A stretch of 64,000 nucleotides of DNA from Nocardia rosealba (GCF_020216065.1 NZ_JAIWNA010000002.1:434001-498000); one strand, 5' to 3'; positions 25,408 to 33,479 are shown, counted from the stretch's first letter. Numbers and translations: made by a program. Notes: generated by a model not told the origin, from the sequence alone.

Positions 25408-26383
25408 ACCGGTGGTGCGCGGCGGTCTGGGTATCTCGGGCGGACACACCTGGCTGCAGCTCGACGCCGCCGAACTGGATCGGCAGATGGGCATCGTGGC
25501 GCAGACCGGCGCCACCTGGGTGCGCATCGACATCGACTGGTCGGTGATCGAACCCGTTCGCGGCGAACAGGACTGGTCGGCCACCGATCGCGCGGTGCGG
25601 GCCGCGCGCGCCCACAACCTTTCGGTGCTCGCGATCCTCACCTACGCGCCCGCCTGGGCCGGCCCACACGGCGGTGACGGCGGCAGCAAGACCGCACCGC
25701 AACCGGTGTTGTTCGGGCGGTTCGTCGGTGACGCGGTGGAGCATTATCGCGACCAGATCTCGCACTGGGAGGTCTGGAACGAACCGAATGTGACCGCGTT
25801 CTTCGCGCCGAAGCCCGATGTCGCCACCTACGCGCACCTGCTGCGGCAAGCCGCGCTCGCGGTGCGCGCACGCCAGCCGCACGGGCAGATCATCGTCGGC
25901 GGCCTGGCACCTGCCGCCGACGACGGCCGCGACATCGCCCCCGCCACCTTCGTCGAAGCGCTCTACGCCATCGGCGCGGGCGCCGACTTCGACGCCGTCG
26001 CCGTGCACCCGTACTCCTATCCCGAACTACCCGAATCGCAGAGCTGGTACAACGCCTTCGGCAACCTCATGCGGATCCGGCGGATCATGGACGCCAACCA
26101 CGACACCACCATGCAGTTGTGGCCCACCGAGTTCGGTGCGCCGACCGGTGCGGGCGCGCGGGCCGTGAGCGAGGACGTGCAGGCCCAGATCATCGATCAG
26201 GGGCTCGGCATGGTCGCCGCCATCCACGATATCGGCCCCGTGTTCGTCTACTCGCTGGTCGACGCGGGCGGCGACCCGCACGACCTCGAGGACAACTTCG
26301 GGCTGCTGCGCCGCGACTACTCCGAGAAACCGGCGGTGACCGTGGTGCGCAACCACGCGGAGGTGCTGCGTGCCGGGCGCTGA
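25313..26383 (+). CDS. GH39-like glycoside hydrolase lipoprotein (PslG-like)
   Basis: The 356-residue protein has a lipoprotein signal MTLWRIARAGLTAVVVMATV ending in lipobox VLGC. The TIM-barrel has the acid/base motif HWEVWNEPNVTAFF and a nucleophile candidate in MQLWPTEFGAPTGAG, as in clan GH-A family 39. Pseudomonas PslG, a GH39 endoglycosidase encoded in an exopolysaccharide operon, is the closest functional parallel. This enzyme would act outside the membrane to trim polymer or clear stalled chains. The start lies 95 bp inside the flippase gene, and the end overlaps the next glycosyltransferase by 14 bp. ATG 25313 is preferred because it gives an intact lipobox. Confidence 0.82.
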   Translation: MTLWRIARAGLTAVVVMATVLGCAPEPTASTEPVVRGGLGISGGHTWLQLDAAELDRQMGIVAQTGATWVRIDIDWSVIEPVRGEQDWSATDRAVRAARAHNLSVLAILTYAPAWAGPHGGDGGSKTAPQPVLFGRFVGDAVEHYRDQISHWEVWNEPNVTAFFAPKPDVATYAHLLRQAALAVRARQPHGQIIVGGLAPAADDGRDIAPATFVEALYAIGAGADFDAVAVHPYSYPELPESQSWYNAFGNLMRIRRIMDANHDTTMQLWPTEFGAPTGAGARAVSEDVQAQIIDQGLGMVAAIHDIGPVFVYSLVDAGGDPHDLEDNFGLLRRDYSEKPAVTVVRNHAEVLRAGR

Positions 26384-27515
26384 CCGGGACCTGCTGTTCG
26401 TCGCCCACAGTGCGCAGGCCTCCGGTGCCGAGAAGGTGATGCTCGATCTGATCGAGGTGGCCGTCGCGCGCGGGTACCGCGTGCGGGTGGCGTGTCCGGT
26501 CGGCGCGCTCAGCCTGCGGCTGCCCGGCTCGGTGGGGCATGTGGCGATCCCGGAACTCGGCTTGTCGGGTCAGCAGGGCGGTGCGCGGTTCGCGGCCGCA
26601 CTGGTGATGCTGTGGCACTGGGTCCTGGCCGCCGCCGCGTTGCGAAAGGCCTCGCGCGGTGGCCGGGCGCGGCTGGTGGTGAACTCGACGATGGCCCTGC
26701 CCGCCGTGGCGATGTCGGTGCCCCGGCGCCGTGACACCGTCTGGTTGGTACACGACATCCTTGCCAGCACAAGACAATTCGCGGTGGCGCGGATCGGTCG
26801 GCTGGCGCTGGCACGGGCCGTCGCGGTGTCCGAACGGGCGGCGGCCCCGGTGCGTGCGCTCGGGATCGAGACCGAGGTGGCGTGGCTCGGGGTGCCGTGG
26901 CCGGTCGAGCCCGCACCCGTAGTGGTTCGCTCGCACCCCGTGGTCGGCATCCTCGGCGTGATCACCGAGTGGAAGGGCCACCACGTGCTGCTGGAAGCCG
27001 TCGCGGCCCTGCCCGAAGTGAGCGTCGAGATCGCGGGAAAGGCCCTGCCCGGCGACGAACCGTATCTGGCGCGCCTGCGTGACCGCGCGGCCCAGCCCGA
27101 CCTCGCCGGCCGTGTGCACTTCCTCGGCCACGTCGACCCACTGCCCACCATCCGAGGCTGGGACGTTCTCGTTTCGGCCAGCGTCCTCCCCGAAGCGGGA
27201 CCACTGGTGGTGCTCGAGGCGATGAGCGTCGGCGTCCCCGTGGTCGCCACCGACCACGGCGGCAATGTGAGCACCGACGTCGCGGTATGCGTCCGCCCCG
27301 ACGACCCGCACGCCCTGCGCGAGGCGCTGAGCCGGATCACCGCAGACCACGCCCTGCGCGCTCGGCTCCGCGAAGCGGGACTCGCGAAGATCGCCACCCG
27401 CCACAACCGCACCCGGACTCGCCCGCACATGTTCGACAGGGTGGTCGGCGACGGGAACCGAGCGATGTCGACACCGCCCGGGAACTCGACGTCGGCAGCG
27501 CCGGGCTCACCGTGA
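26370..27515 (+). CDS. Glycosyltransferase family 4
   Basis: A 381-residue GT-B enzyme beginning at GTG 26370 (MPGADRDLLFVAHSAQASGA). The motif FVAHSAQASGAEKVMLDL is typical of GT4 proteins acting early in polysaccharide assembly. The donor domain shows VVGILGVITEWKGHHVLLEA and ASVLPEAGPLVVLEAMSVGV (E-x7-E). It is the last gene of the six-gene rightward operon. About 35 Ser/Thr/Pro-rich residues at the C-terminus look non-conserved. It is convergent with the methyltransferase homologue at 27657. A small hairpin (GATGGG-TGGGC-CCCATC, 27571-27587) lies in the 141-bp gap and could be a terminator. Confidence 0.87.
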   Translation: MPGADRDLLFVAHSAQASGAEKVMLDLIEVAVARGYRVRVACPVGALSLRLPGSVGHVAIPELGLSGQQGGARFAAALVMLWHWVLAAAALRKASRGGRARLVVNSTMALPAVAMSVPRRRDTVWLVHDILASTRQFAVARIGRLALARAVAVSERAAAPVRALGIETEVAWLGVPWPVEPAPVVVRSHPVVGILGVITEWKGHHVLLEAVAALPEVSVEIAGKALPGDEPYLARLRDRAAQPDLAGRVHFLGHVDPLPTIRGWDVLVSASVLPEAGPLVVLEAMSVGVPVVATDHGGNVSTDVAVCVRPDDPHALREALSRITADHALRARLREAGLAKIATRHNRTRTRPHMFDRVVGDGNRAMSTPPGNSTSAAPGSP

Positions 27516-27656
27516 ACCCTGCGGTGCGCAGGTCGGACGTCGGGTGGTCCGGGCGTACCGGCCGTCCTTCGATGGGTGGGCCCCATCAGCCGTGCGCTGG
27601 CCAGTGGGTTTCCGGCAGGTCGTGCGGATAGGGGACGACGAGTTGCCGAGAATCGG

Positions 27657-28739
27657 CTACCGGTCGACCTTTCGCGGGCGGAGGGGGTCGTCGACGAACC
27701 AGCGGCCGTCGAGTTGCGGTAGGGAAGTTCGGACTTCGCGGAGGAGGTCGGGGAGCGTGAGCAGGACAGCGTCGGGTTCGGCCGCCACCAGGTCGGCGGG
27801 GGAGATGATGGGGACGTCGGTTCCTGGCATACGTCGGCCCTGCTTCCCGGGCGAGGCGTCCGCCACCCCGGCGAGGAGTTCCCGGTGCGCGCCCGCCATC
27901 GCCAGGAGGGCGACAGCGCGGGAGGCGGCGCCGTAGGCGAAGGTCCGAAGACCCTGGGCGGCACGGTCTTCCAGCCATTCGTGGAGAGCGTCGACGTGGC
28001 GATCCACCACCTGCTGCAGTCCGCCGGCCGCCGCTAACACCTCCTCCTCGGCTGCCAGCAACTCCTCGACAGCCCGGTCGGCGGGATGCGAACCGTGACG
28101 CGCGGCGACCAGCACCGTGCCGCCGTAGAGGTCGAACTCCCATGCCGTCACGACGCTCATCCCCGCCGCGGCGAGAAGGGTACGCAGGGAGGCGAGGGAG
28201 TAGTAGGCGAAGTGGCCGTGCCGCAACGCATTCCACTGCCCCTGCGCCACGATGGCGGCCAGCGAGTGGAATTGCACGAGCAGCACGCCCGCGGGTGCGG
28301 TCGCGGCGGCGCGGGCGGCGAAGGCGGCGCGCTGGTCGGGTTCGTGCATGATGCCGAAACAGTCGAGGACCACATCGGCGGGCCCGGTGGCTTCGGTGAA
28401 ACCGGGCAGCGGCAACCAGGTACCGCCGTGCGGACTGCCGAACTCGGTCACGGTCGCGCCGGCGAGCAGACCGGCCGCCCGCACCCGGTCGATCGCGTCG
28501 GCCGCCTGATCGCGCAGCGCCTGCGGTTCGATCCCGCGCGGTTCGGCGGTGACTGTGTCGTCGTCGGCGAGCTGCGCCAGACCGCACGCCGTGCACCGGT
28601 CCATCCGCAGCGGATGCCCGGACTCGGCAGGCTGGACCGGGGAATCCCGAGATGGGAAGTGGTCGGCGGCGGGCACCGTGCCCAGGTCGAGCAGGGTGCG
28701 CAGCGCGGTGTCACCGCAACCTCGGCAGCGGCGGGTCAT
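27657..28739 (-). CDS. NDP-hexose C-methyltransferase homologue, degenerate active site
   Basis: The 360-residue protein keeps the N-terminal zinc domain of the TylC3/TcaB9 family (CRGCGDTALRTLLDLGTVPA and CTACGL) and the C-terminal Rossmann part (RTFAYGAASRAVALLAMAG). The SAM-binding loop reads VTEFGSPHGGTWLPLPG instead of the E-x-G-x-N-D-G seen in the paralogue at 31752. The catalytic segment is RHGHF where the paralogue has YHEHF, so a Tyr and a Glu are replaced. It is about 60 residues shorter, missing the stretch after the zinc domain. It may be an altered enzyme or a partner subunit. It starts 14 bp from the divergent RmlC-like gene. Confidence 0.75.
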   Translation of the reverse strand: MTRRCRGCGDTALRTLLDLGTVPAADHFPSRDSPVQPAESGHPLRMDRCTACGLAQLADDDTVTAEPRGIEPQALRDQAADAIDRVRAAGLLAGATVTEFGSPHGGTWLPLPGFTEATGPADVVLDCFGIMHEPDQRAAFAARAAATAPAGVLLVQFHSLAAIVAQGQWNALRHGHFAYYSLASLRTLLAAAGMSVVTAWEFDLYGGTVLVAARHGSHPADRAVEELLAAEEEVLAAAGGLQQVVDRHVDALHEWLEDRAAQGLRTFAYGAASRAVALLAMAGAHRELLAGVADASPGKQGRRMPGTDVPIISPADLVAAEPDAVLLTLPDLLREVRTSLPQLDGRWFVDDPLRPRKVDR

Positions 28740-28753
28740 GGCAGGATGTCCTC

Positions 28754-29317
28754 GTGCGTATCGAAGCGACCGAACTGGCCGACGTGGTTGTGCTCGTCCC
28801 CGAGCCGTTCCGCGACGACCGCGGCCTGTTCACCCGCACCTTCGACGCCCAAGAATTCGATGCCCATCTCGGAATCGACGGTGCCGCAGCGAGATTCGTA
28901 CAGGACTCGCAGTCGCGGTCCAAGCGCGGGGTGGTCAGGGGCATGCACGGGCGCGGCGGTCGTGGCGAGGCCAAACTGGTGCGTTGCGCGCACGGCGCGG
29001 TGCACGACGTACTCGTCGACATCCGCCCCGGTTCGCCCACTTTCGGTGCGCGGCAAGCCTTCCGCCTCGACGACGAGCTGTTCCACCACCTGTACGTGCC
29101 GCCGGGCTTCCTGCACGGCTTCCAGGCGCTCACCGAGGTCGCCGACGTGTGCTACCGCATCGACCGCCCACACGACCCCGCCGAAGACCTCGGGGTCGCC
29201 TACGACGACCCCGACCTGGACATCGACTGGCCGCTGCCGGTGACCGTGGTCTCCGAGCGCGACGCGCGCGCGGGCAGCTGGGCGCGGCTGCGCGCTACGC
29301 TGACGCCCGCGCACTGA
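28754..29317 (+). CDS. RmlC-like dTDP/NDP-4-keto-sugar 3,5-epimerase
   Basis: A 187-residue cupin starting at GTG 28754. Landmarks are RDDRGLFTRTFDAQEF, FVQDSQSRSKRGVVRGMHGR (catalytic His), DVLVDIRPGSPTFGARQAFR, LYVPPGFLHGFQALTE and DVCYRIDRPHDPAEDLGVAY. Length and motifs match RmlC, which epimerises C3 and C5 of a 4-keto-6-deoxy sugar nucleotide; some relatives epimerise one carbon only. There is no rmlA, rmlB or rmlD beside it; the nucleotidyltransferase in this locus is RfbF-like. The start is 14 bp from the divergent methyltransferase homologue, and the end overlaps the convergent SDR gene by 23 bp. Confidence 0.85.
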   Translation: MRIEATELADVVVLVPEPFRDDRGLFTRTFDAQEFDAHLGIDGAAARFVQDSQSRSKRGVVRGMHGRGGRGEAKLVRCAHGAVHDVLVDIRPGSPTFGARQAFRLDDELFHHLYVPPGFLHGFQALTEVADVCYRIDRPHDPAEDLGVAYDDPDLDIDWPLPVTVVSERDARAGSWARLRATLTPAH

Positions 29318-30329
29318 TCCGGCGCAACCGCTCGTCGAGCACACCCGCCTCGCACAGCCCACGCAGGTGCGGCAGCCGGGTGAAACGCTGGAAGAACGCC
29401 TCGGACGTGAGTCCGCGCGTGGTGTATTCGGTGAACAGCTCCTCGGCACCGGCGGGCACCGTCCACCCAGCCTCGAAGCCGAGAACCTCGCGCGCGGCCG
29501 AGAAGTCGACCCGATACGAGCGCGGATCGGCACCGCTCTCACCGGTGATCACCAACCGCGAACCCGGCACCGCGTCCACCACGGCCCCCGCGATCTCGGC
29601 GACAGTGAGGTTGTTGACCTCGGTACCGATATTGAACGCGCGGCACGAGACGTCGGCCGCCGGCGCGGTCAGGCACATCGCGAACGCGGTCGCGATATCG
29701 GCGGCGTGCACCAGCGGGCGCCACGGCGTGCCGTCGGAGAGCACCTTCACCTCACCGGTGAGCACCGCGTACCCGACCAGGTTGTTGAGCACGATATCGG
29801 CACGCAGTCGCGGCGAGAACCCGAAAGCCGTTGCGTTGCGCAGGAATACCGGGACGAAGTCGTCGTCGGCCAGCGCCGCCACATCGTCTTCGACCCGCAC
29901 CTTGCTCTCGGCGTACGGCGTGATCGGGCGCAGCGGTGCCTGTTCGGTGACCAGCTCCTCGCCCGCCGCGCCGTACACCGAACACGTGGAGGCGTACAGG
30001 AACCGGCGCACCCCTGCTTCCTTGGCCAGGCGTGCCAACCGGACCGAGGCGTAATGGTTGATGTCGTAGGTGATCTCGGGCGCCAGCGCGCCGAGCGGAT
30101 CGTTCGACAGGGCCGCCAGGTGGATCACCGCGTCGAATCCGCGCAACTGCTCGACCGTCACCTCCCGCAGATCCACGGCGAGACCCGCTGGGTCACCGGC
30201 GAATTCGCCGAGCACACACTCGGCGAAGTACCCGATGTCCAGACCCGTGACCTCGTGGCCCGCCGCCTGGAGCATCGGGACCATCACTGTGCCGAGGTAC
30301 CCTTGATGCCCGGTGACAAGTACCCGCAT
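29295..30329 (-). CDS. NAD-dependent epimerase/dehydratase (extended SDR) for a nucleotide sugar
   Basis: The 344-residue protein begins MRVLVTGHQGYLGTVMVPML with the GxxGxxG loop, followed by VIHLAALSNDPLGA, a YASTCSVYG stretch (catalytic Ser/Thr) and TPYAESKVRVE (Tyr-x3-Lys). WRPLVHAADIATAF is the usual substrate-domain motif of NDP-sugar SDRs. It could be the 4-epimerase, the dehydratase or the 4-ketoreductase of the modified-sugar pathway; the sequence alone does not decide. ATG 30329 lies 2 nt after the PIG-L stop, so it is the last gene of the leftward methyltransferase / nucleotidyltransferase / PIG-L operon. Confidence 0.83.
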   Translation of the reverse strand: MRVLVTGHQGYLGTVMVPMLQAAGHEVTGLDIGYFAECVLGEFAGDPAGLAVDLREVTVEQLRGFDAVIHLAALSNDPLGALAPEITYDINHYASVRLARLAKEAGVRRFLYASTCSVYGAAGEELVTEQAPLRPITPYAESKVRVEDDVAALADDDFVPVFLRNATAFGFSPRLRADIVLNNLVGYAVLTGEVKVLSDGTPWRPLVHAADIATAFAMCLTAPAADVSCRAFNIGTEVNNLTVAEIAGAVVDAVPGSRLVITGESGADPRSYRVDFSAAREVLGFEAGWTVPAGAEELFTEYTTRGLTSEAFFQRFTRLPHLRGLCEAGVLDERLRRISARASA

Positions 30330-30331
30330 GT

Positions 30332-30982
30332 TCACGTCTGTTCCCATCTGATGATCGCTTTGTCGAGCACGAACGCCTCGGCATAGGGCGCGTGACACTG
30401 CACGCCACGCATCCGGGCCAGCCCGAGGAAGGCCTGTTCGTCGAACCAGTCACGGCCCGTCTGCGACGGATAGTGCTCGTGCAGCAACCGCGACTTGCGG
30501 TGCAGCAGTTCGGCATCCATCGGGTGGTACAGCGTGGGCGCCGGAGTGTCGGTCTCCCACTTGAGGATCTCGTAGCCGAGGGTCAGGTGGTCACGGAACT
30601 CGGTGGGCACCAGCTCGGCGAGCAACCGGTGATCCTGGTGAGCGTCACCCCGATGCGGCGCGAACACCACCTCCGGTTCACCGCCGCGGCGGAACGCGGC
30701 GAGCGCGTCCTTGATCCGGTCCCAGTGCGCGGGCGCGCGCCCGTCCGGCACGTCGAGCACCTCGAGCTCGGGTTTCATCCCGGAGCAGAAGGCGGTGAGC
30801 GCCGCGCGTTCCTCGTCCTCGCGCGCGGTGCCCCCGCCGGAGAGCACCAGTGCCCGCACCTCGACCTCGGGGTCGGCGGCAGTGAGCGCGAGCAGGGTGG
30901 CACCCATGCCGATGGCGATATCGTCACAGTGCGCGCCGAGCACCGCGATCCGCTTCGGCGGACGGGTGAACAAACCGATCAC
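30332..30982 (-). CDS. PIG-L family deacetylase
   Basis: A 216-residue protein starting at GTG 30982, with IAVLGAHCDDIAIGMGATLL (family motif AHPDD, here AHCDD) and VFAPHRGDAHQDHRLL (H-x-D-H). These are the zinc-binding and catalytic elements of PIG-L/MshB/LmbE N-acetyl hydrolases. It probably deacetylates an N-acetylated sugar, free, nucleotide-linked or lipid-linked. Mycothiol MshB is a relative, but the location here points to the surface glycan. Its start overlaps the nucleotidyltransferase stop by 4 bp. Confidence 0.85.
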   Translation of the reverse strand: MIGLFTRPPKRIAVLGAHCDDIAIGMGATLLALTAADPEVEVRALVLSGGGTAREDEERAALTAFCSGMKPELEVLDVPDGRAPAHWDRIKDALAAFRRGGEPEVVFAPHRGDAHQDHRLLAELVPTEFRDHLTLGYEILKWETDTPAPTLYHPMDAELLHRKSRLLHEHYPSQTGRDWFDEQAFLGLARMRGVQCHAPYAEAFVLDKAIIRWEQT

Positions 30983-31755
30983 GCCGACTCCCACACCATC
31001 CACGGCCGCGAACCGTTGCGGTAGGCGTCGTCGAGTTCGGCGCGCTCCTTGAACGTGTCGGCGGGCTTCCAGAAACCCAGGTGCCGGTACCCGAACAGGC
31101 GGCCCTGCCCGGCCAGCGTGCCGCACGCGTCGGCCACCAGATCGCCCCCGGGCGGCAACAGATCGAAGATCTCCTGGCTGAGCACGAAGAACCCGCCGTT
31201 CTCCCACAGCGGCATCCGCGCCACCGGCATGATGTCCTTCACCTCGCCGCTGTCGGTGATGTCCACACAGTGGAACGAGGACTGCGGGGGAACGACCATC
31301 ATCGACGCCGCCGCCCCCGAGGCGTGAAAACGCTCGATCATGGTGTCGAGCGGTGCGTCGGTGAGCACGTCGGCGTAATTGGCCAGGAAGAACTCGTCAC
31401 CGTCGAGATGCTCGCGCACCCGGCGCAACCGCTCACCGATCGCCGATTCCACCCCGGTGTCGACGAAGGTGATCGACCAGTCGCTGATATCGGTGCCGAG
31501 CAGTTCGACCTTTCCGTCGCGGATGACGAAGTCGTTGGACGCTGTCTCCTGGTAGGTCAGGAAGAAGTTCTTGATGTGTTCGGCGCCGTAGCCGAGGCAC
31601 AGGATGAACTCCTTGTGCCCGAAGTGCGCGTAGTACCGCATCACGTGCCACAGCAGCGGTCGCGGACCGACCAGCTGCATCGGCTTGGGCACGATGTCGT
31701 CGGACCCGCCGCGCATGCGCATGCCGTACCCGCCGCAGAACAACACGACCTTCAT
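30979..31755 (-). CDS. RfbF-like glucose-1-phosphate nucleotidyl(cytidylyl)transferase
   Basis: The 258-residue protein starts MKVVLFCGGYGMRMRGGSDD (NTP-binding loop) and continues VPKPMQLVGPRPLLWHVMRY, then FILCLGYGAEHIKNFF, TFVDTGVESAIGERLRRV and FFLANYADVLTDAPLD. The WHVM, LGYG and VDTG blocks are those of glucose-1-phosphate cytidylyltransferase (RfbF), which makes CDP-glucose for 3,6-dideoxy and branched sugars. The nucleotide preference is inferred from this similarity. It overlaps the C-methyltransferase gene upstream and the PIG-L gene downstream by 4 bp each. Confidence 0.83.
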   Translation of the reverse strand: MKVVLFCGGYGMRMRGGSDDIVPKPMQLVGPRPLLWHVMRYYAHFGHKEFILCLGYGAEHIKNFFLTYQETASNDFVIRDGKVELLGTDISDWSITFVDTGVESAIGERLRRVREHLDGDEFFLANYADVLTDAPLDTMIERFHASGAAASMMVVPPQSSFHCVDITDSGEVKDIMPVARMPLWENGGFFVLSQEIFDLLPPGGDLVADACGTLAGQGRLFGYRHLGFWKPADTFKERAELDDAYRNGSRPWMVWESA

Positions 31756-33008
31756 CGATTCACTCTCGTTTCCAGCTCGCCGCGGTGCAGCACCGGCAGC
31801 GGGTAGACCAGTTCGCCGCCCCATTCGCCCACGTGGCGCAGCTGTGCGCTGATCTCGGTTTCGAGATTCCAGGGCAGCACGAGCACCACGTCGGGCCGGT
31901 CCGCGTCGATGCGCTCCGGCGGATGGATCGGGATACGGGTGCCCGGGGTGTAGCGCCCGTGTTTGTAGGGGTTGCGGTCGACGGTGTACTCGAGCAGGTC
32001 GGGTCGGATGCCGCAGTAGTTGAGCAGGGTGTTGCCCTTGCCGGGAGCACCGTAGCCGACGACCCGCTTGCCCTGCGCGCGGCAGTCGAGCAGGAAGCGC
32101 AGCAGCTCCTGGCGCACCGCCTCCGCGCGCGGCGCCAGGTCCAGATATCCGACGGGGGTGTGCAGCCCGGCTTCGCGTTCGAGGTCGAGCACTTCGGCGA
32201 CCCGCGGACCGGGTTCGGCGACGGCGTCCGGGCGCGCCCACAGCCGCAGCGAACCGCCGTGGGTGTCGAGCAACTCCACGTCCACGACCGTCAGGCCGCC
32301 CACCGCGAGCGCGCGCTGCGCCGAATACACGGTGTAGTACTGGAAGTGCTCGTGATAGATGGTGTCGAACTGGCCGTGGCGCACCAGGTTCAGCGCGTGG
32401 TGCACCTCGATGCTGAGCCAGCCGTCGTCACTGAGCAGGGTGCGCAGCGCCCGGGTGAAACCGCGCAGATCGGGGATGTGGGCATAGACGTTGTTGGCGA
32501 CGACCAGATCGGCCGGTCCGTGCTCGGCTCGCACCCGCGCGGCCGAATCCTCGTGCAGGAACGCGGTTTCCGTCGGCACACCGACCGCGCGGGCGGCGGC
32601 ACCGACATTGACCGACGGCTCGACGCCGAGACACGGGATACCGCGCGCCACCGCGTGCCGCAGCAGATACCCGTCGTTGCTCGCCACCTCGACGACGAAC
32701 GATTCGGCCCCGAGTCCCAGACGCCGCACCGCGGTGTCGACGAAGTCCTCGGCATGACGCACCCAGCTGTCGGAGAACGACGAGAAATAGGCGTACTCGG
32801 TGAAGGTGTCCTCGGGGGTGATCAGTGCCGGGATCTGCAACAGCAGGCATTGTTCACACAGTCGCAGATGCAGCGGATAGGTCATTTCGGGTGACTCGAG
32901 CCGCTCGCTGTCGAGGAAGCTCTCACACGCCGGGGTGGCGCCCAGGTCGAGCACGCTCGTGAGCTGCCCGGAATCACACAGCCGACATTGCAACGGGTCC
33001 ACCTTCAT
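31752..33008 (-). CDS. NDP-hexose C-methyltransferase (TylC3/TcaB9 family)
   Basis: The 418-residue protein has the full three-part family layout. The N-terminal zinc domain has CRLCDSGQLTSVLDLGATPA and CEQCLLLQIP. The SAM domain has FVVEVASNDGYLLRHAVARG, GVEPSVNVGAAA and the catalytic QFDTIYHEHFQYYTVYS. The C-terminal Rossmann-like domain has VVGYGAPGKGNTLLNYCGI. Members methylate C3 of a 4-keto-6-deoxy sugar nucleotide to give a branched sugar. The typical 410-420 residue length and intact Tyr-His-Glu-His segment suggest activity. It is the first gene of the leftward operon, facing a 470-bp regulatory gap before the polyprenyl transferase gene. Confidence 0.87.
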   Translation of the reverse strand: MKVDPLQCRLCDSGQLTSVLDLGATPACESFLDSERLESPEMTYPLHLRLCEQCLLLQIPALITPEDTFTEYAYFSSFSDSWVRHAEDFVDTAVRRLGLGAESFVVEVASNDGYLLRHAVARGIPCLGVEPSVNVGAAARAVGVPTETAFLHEDSAARVRAEHGPADLVVANNVYAHIPDLRGFTRALRTLLSDDGWLSIEVHHALNLVRHGQFDTIYHEHFQYYTVYSAQRALAVGGLTVVDVELLDTHGGSLRLWARPDAVAEPGPRVAEVLDLEREAGLHTPVGYLDLAPRAEAVRQELLRFLLDCRAQGKRVVGYGAPGKGNTLLNYCGIRPDLLEYTVDRNPYKHGRYTPGTRIPIHPPERIDADRPDVVLVLPWNLETEISAQLRHVGEWGGELVYPLPVLHRGELETRVNR

Positions 33009-33479
33009 CAGACGCGAGAATTGTCGCGGCCGATGCCGGACATGCCGGACGTCGGTCCTGCGGGACGAGACGTTACAGCGCGGCCCGGGCCATAGCCGCC
33101 GGAAAATGTTGCGACCCGGAAAACACCGCGGTGCCCATATCGGGGATCAGGCCAGGTGAAACCGCGATCGGCTAATTTTCGGCGAAGACGACCATTCCTG
33201 CGATGAATGTGATGTCACCCACTCGGGAAATCGGTTTTCCTGCTTTCATGTCGAAATGCCATGGACTTTCCGTGATCTCGTCCACCGCTCGCCACCTTGC
33301 TGAGCTAATCTCTGGATCGCGTTGTGGCGCTTGCGCTTCGATGTGGAGGAATTTCGGCGATGTGTAACGATCGTCCCACGGGTTTCGAATCGAGGGGCGT
33401 AGCGGCCATCGCATTGGTCGCGTTCTGGTCGCCGGCGATCGGAAGGGTTCGACTCCCGATAGGGGAGGTGTGTCGGTTC
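33009..33479. other. Intergenic regulatory region of lower GC between divergent operons
   Basis: This 471-bp gap separates the C-methyltransferase operon from the polyprenyl hexose-phosphate transferase gene. It is clearly more AT-rich than its surroundings, especially 33160-33360. It holds a repeated CCGGAAAA (33099-33106 and 33116-33123, 17-bp period) followed by the palindrome CACCGCGGTG (33124-33133). A GGAGGA site precedes ATG 33360, which is in frame with the transferase, but codons between 33360 and 33480 (ATA, AGG, GTA, CGA, TGT) are unlike coding DNA here. A reverse-strand reading frame ending at 33172 has only about 50 percent GC at third positions and is not called. Promoters for both operons should be here. 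Confidence 0.55.

Noticed and set aside
33172-33414. Reverse-strand small frame ending near 33172, with protein-like segment MKAGKPISRVGDITFIAG
   Set aside because: Third-position GC is about 50 percent, unlike genes here, and no clear ribosome site or homologue is known to me. It lies in a likely regulatory region. It remains possible but not supported.
33400-33470. tRNA-like stretch with GGGTTCGACTCCC and a GTAGC block
   Set aside because: The T-arm stem has only three good pairs. The segment that should form the anticodon stem does not pair, and the ends do not form an acceptor stem. It is a chance resemblance in a gap before the transferase gene.
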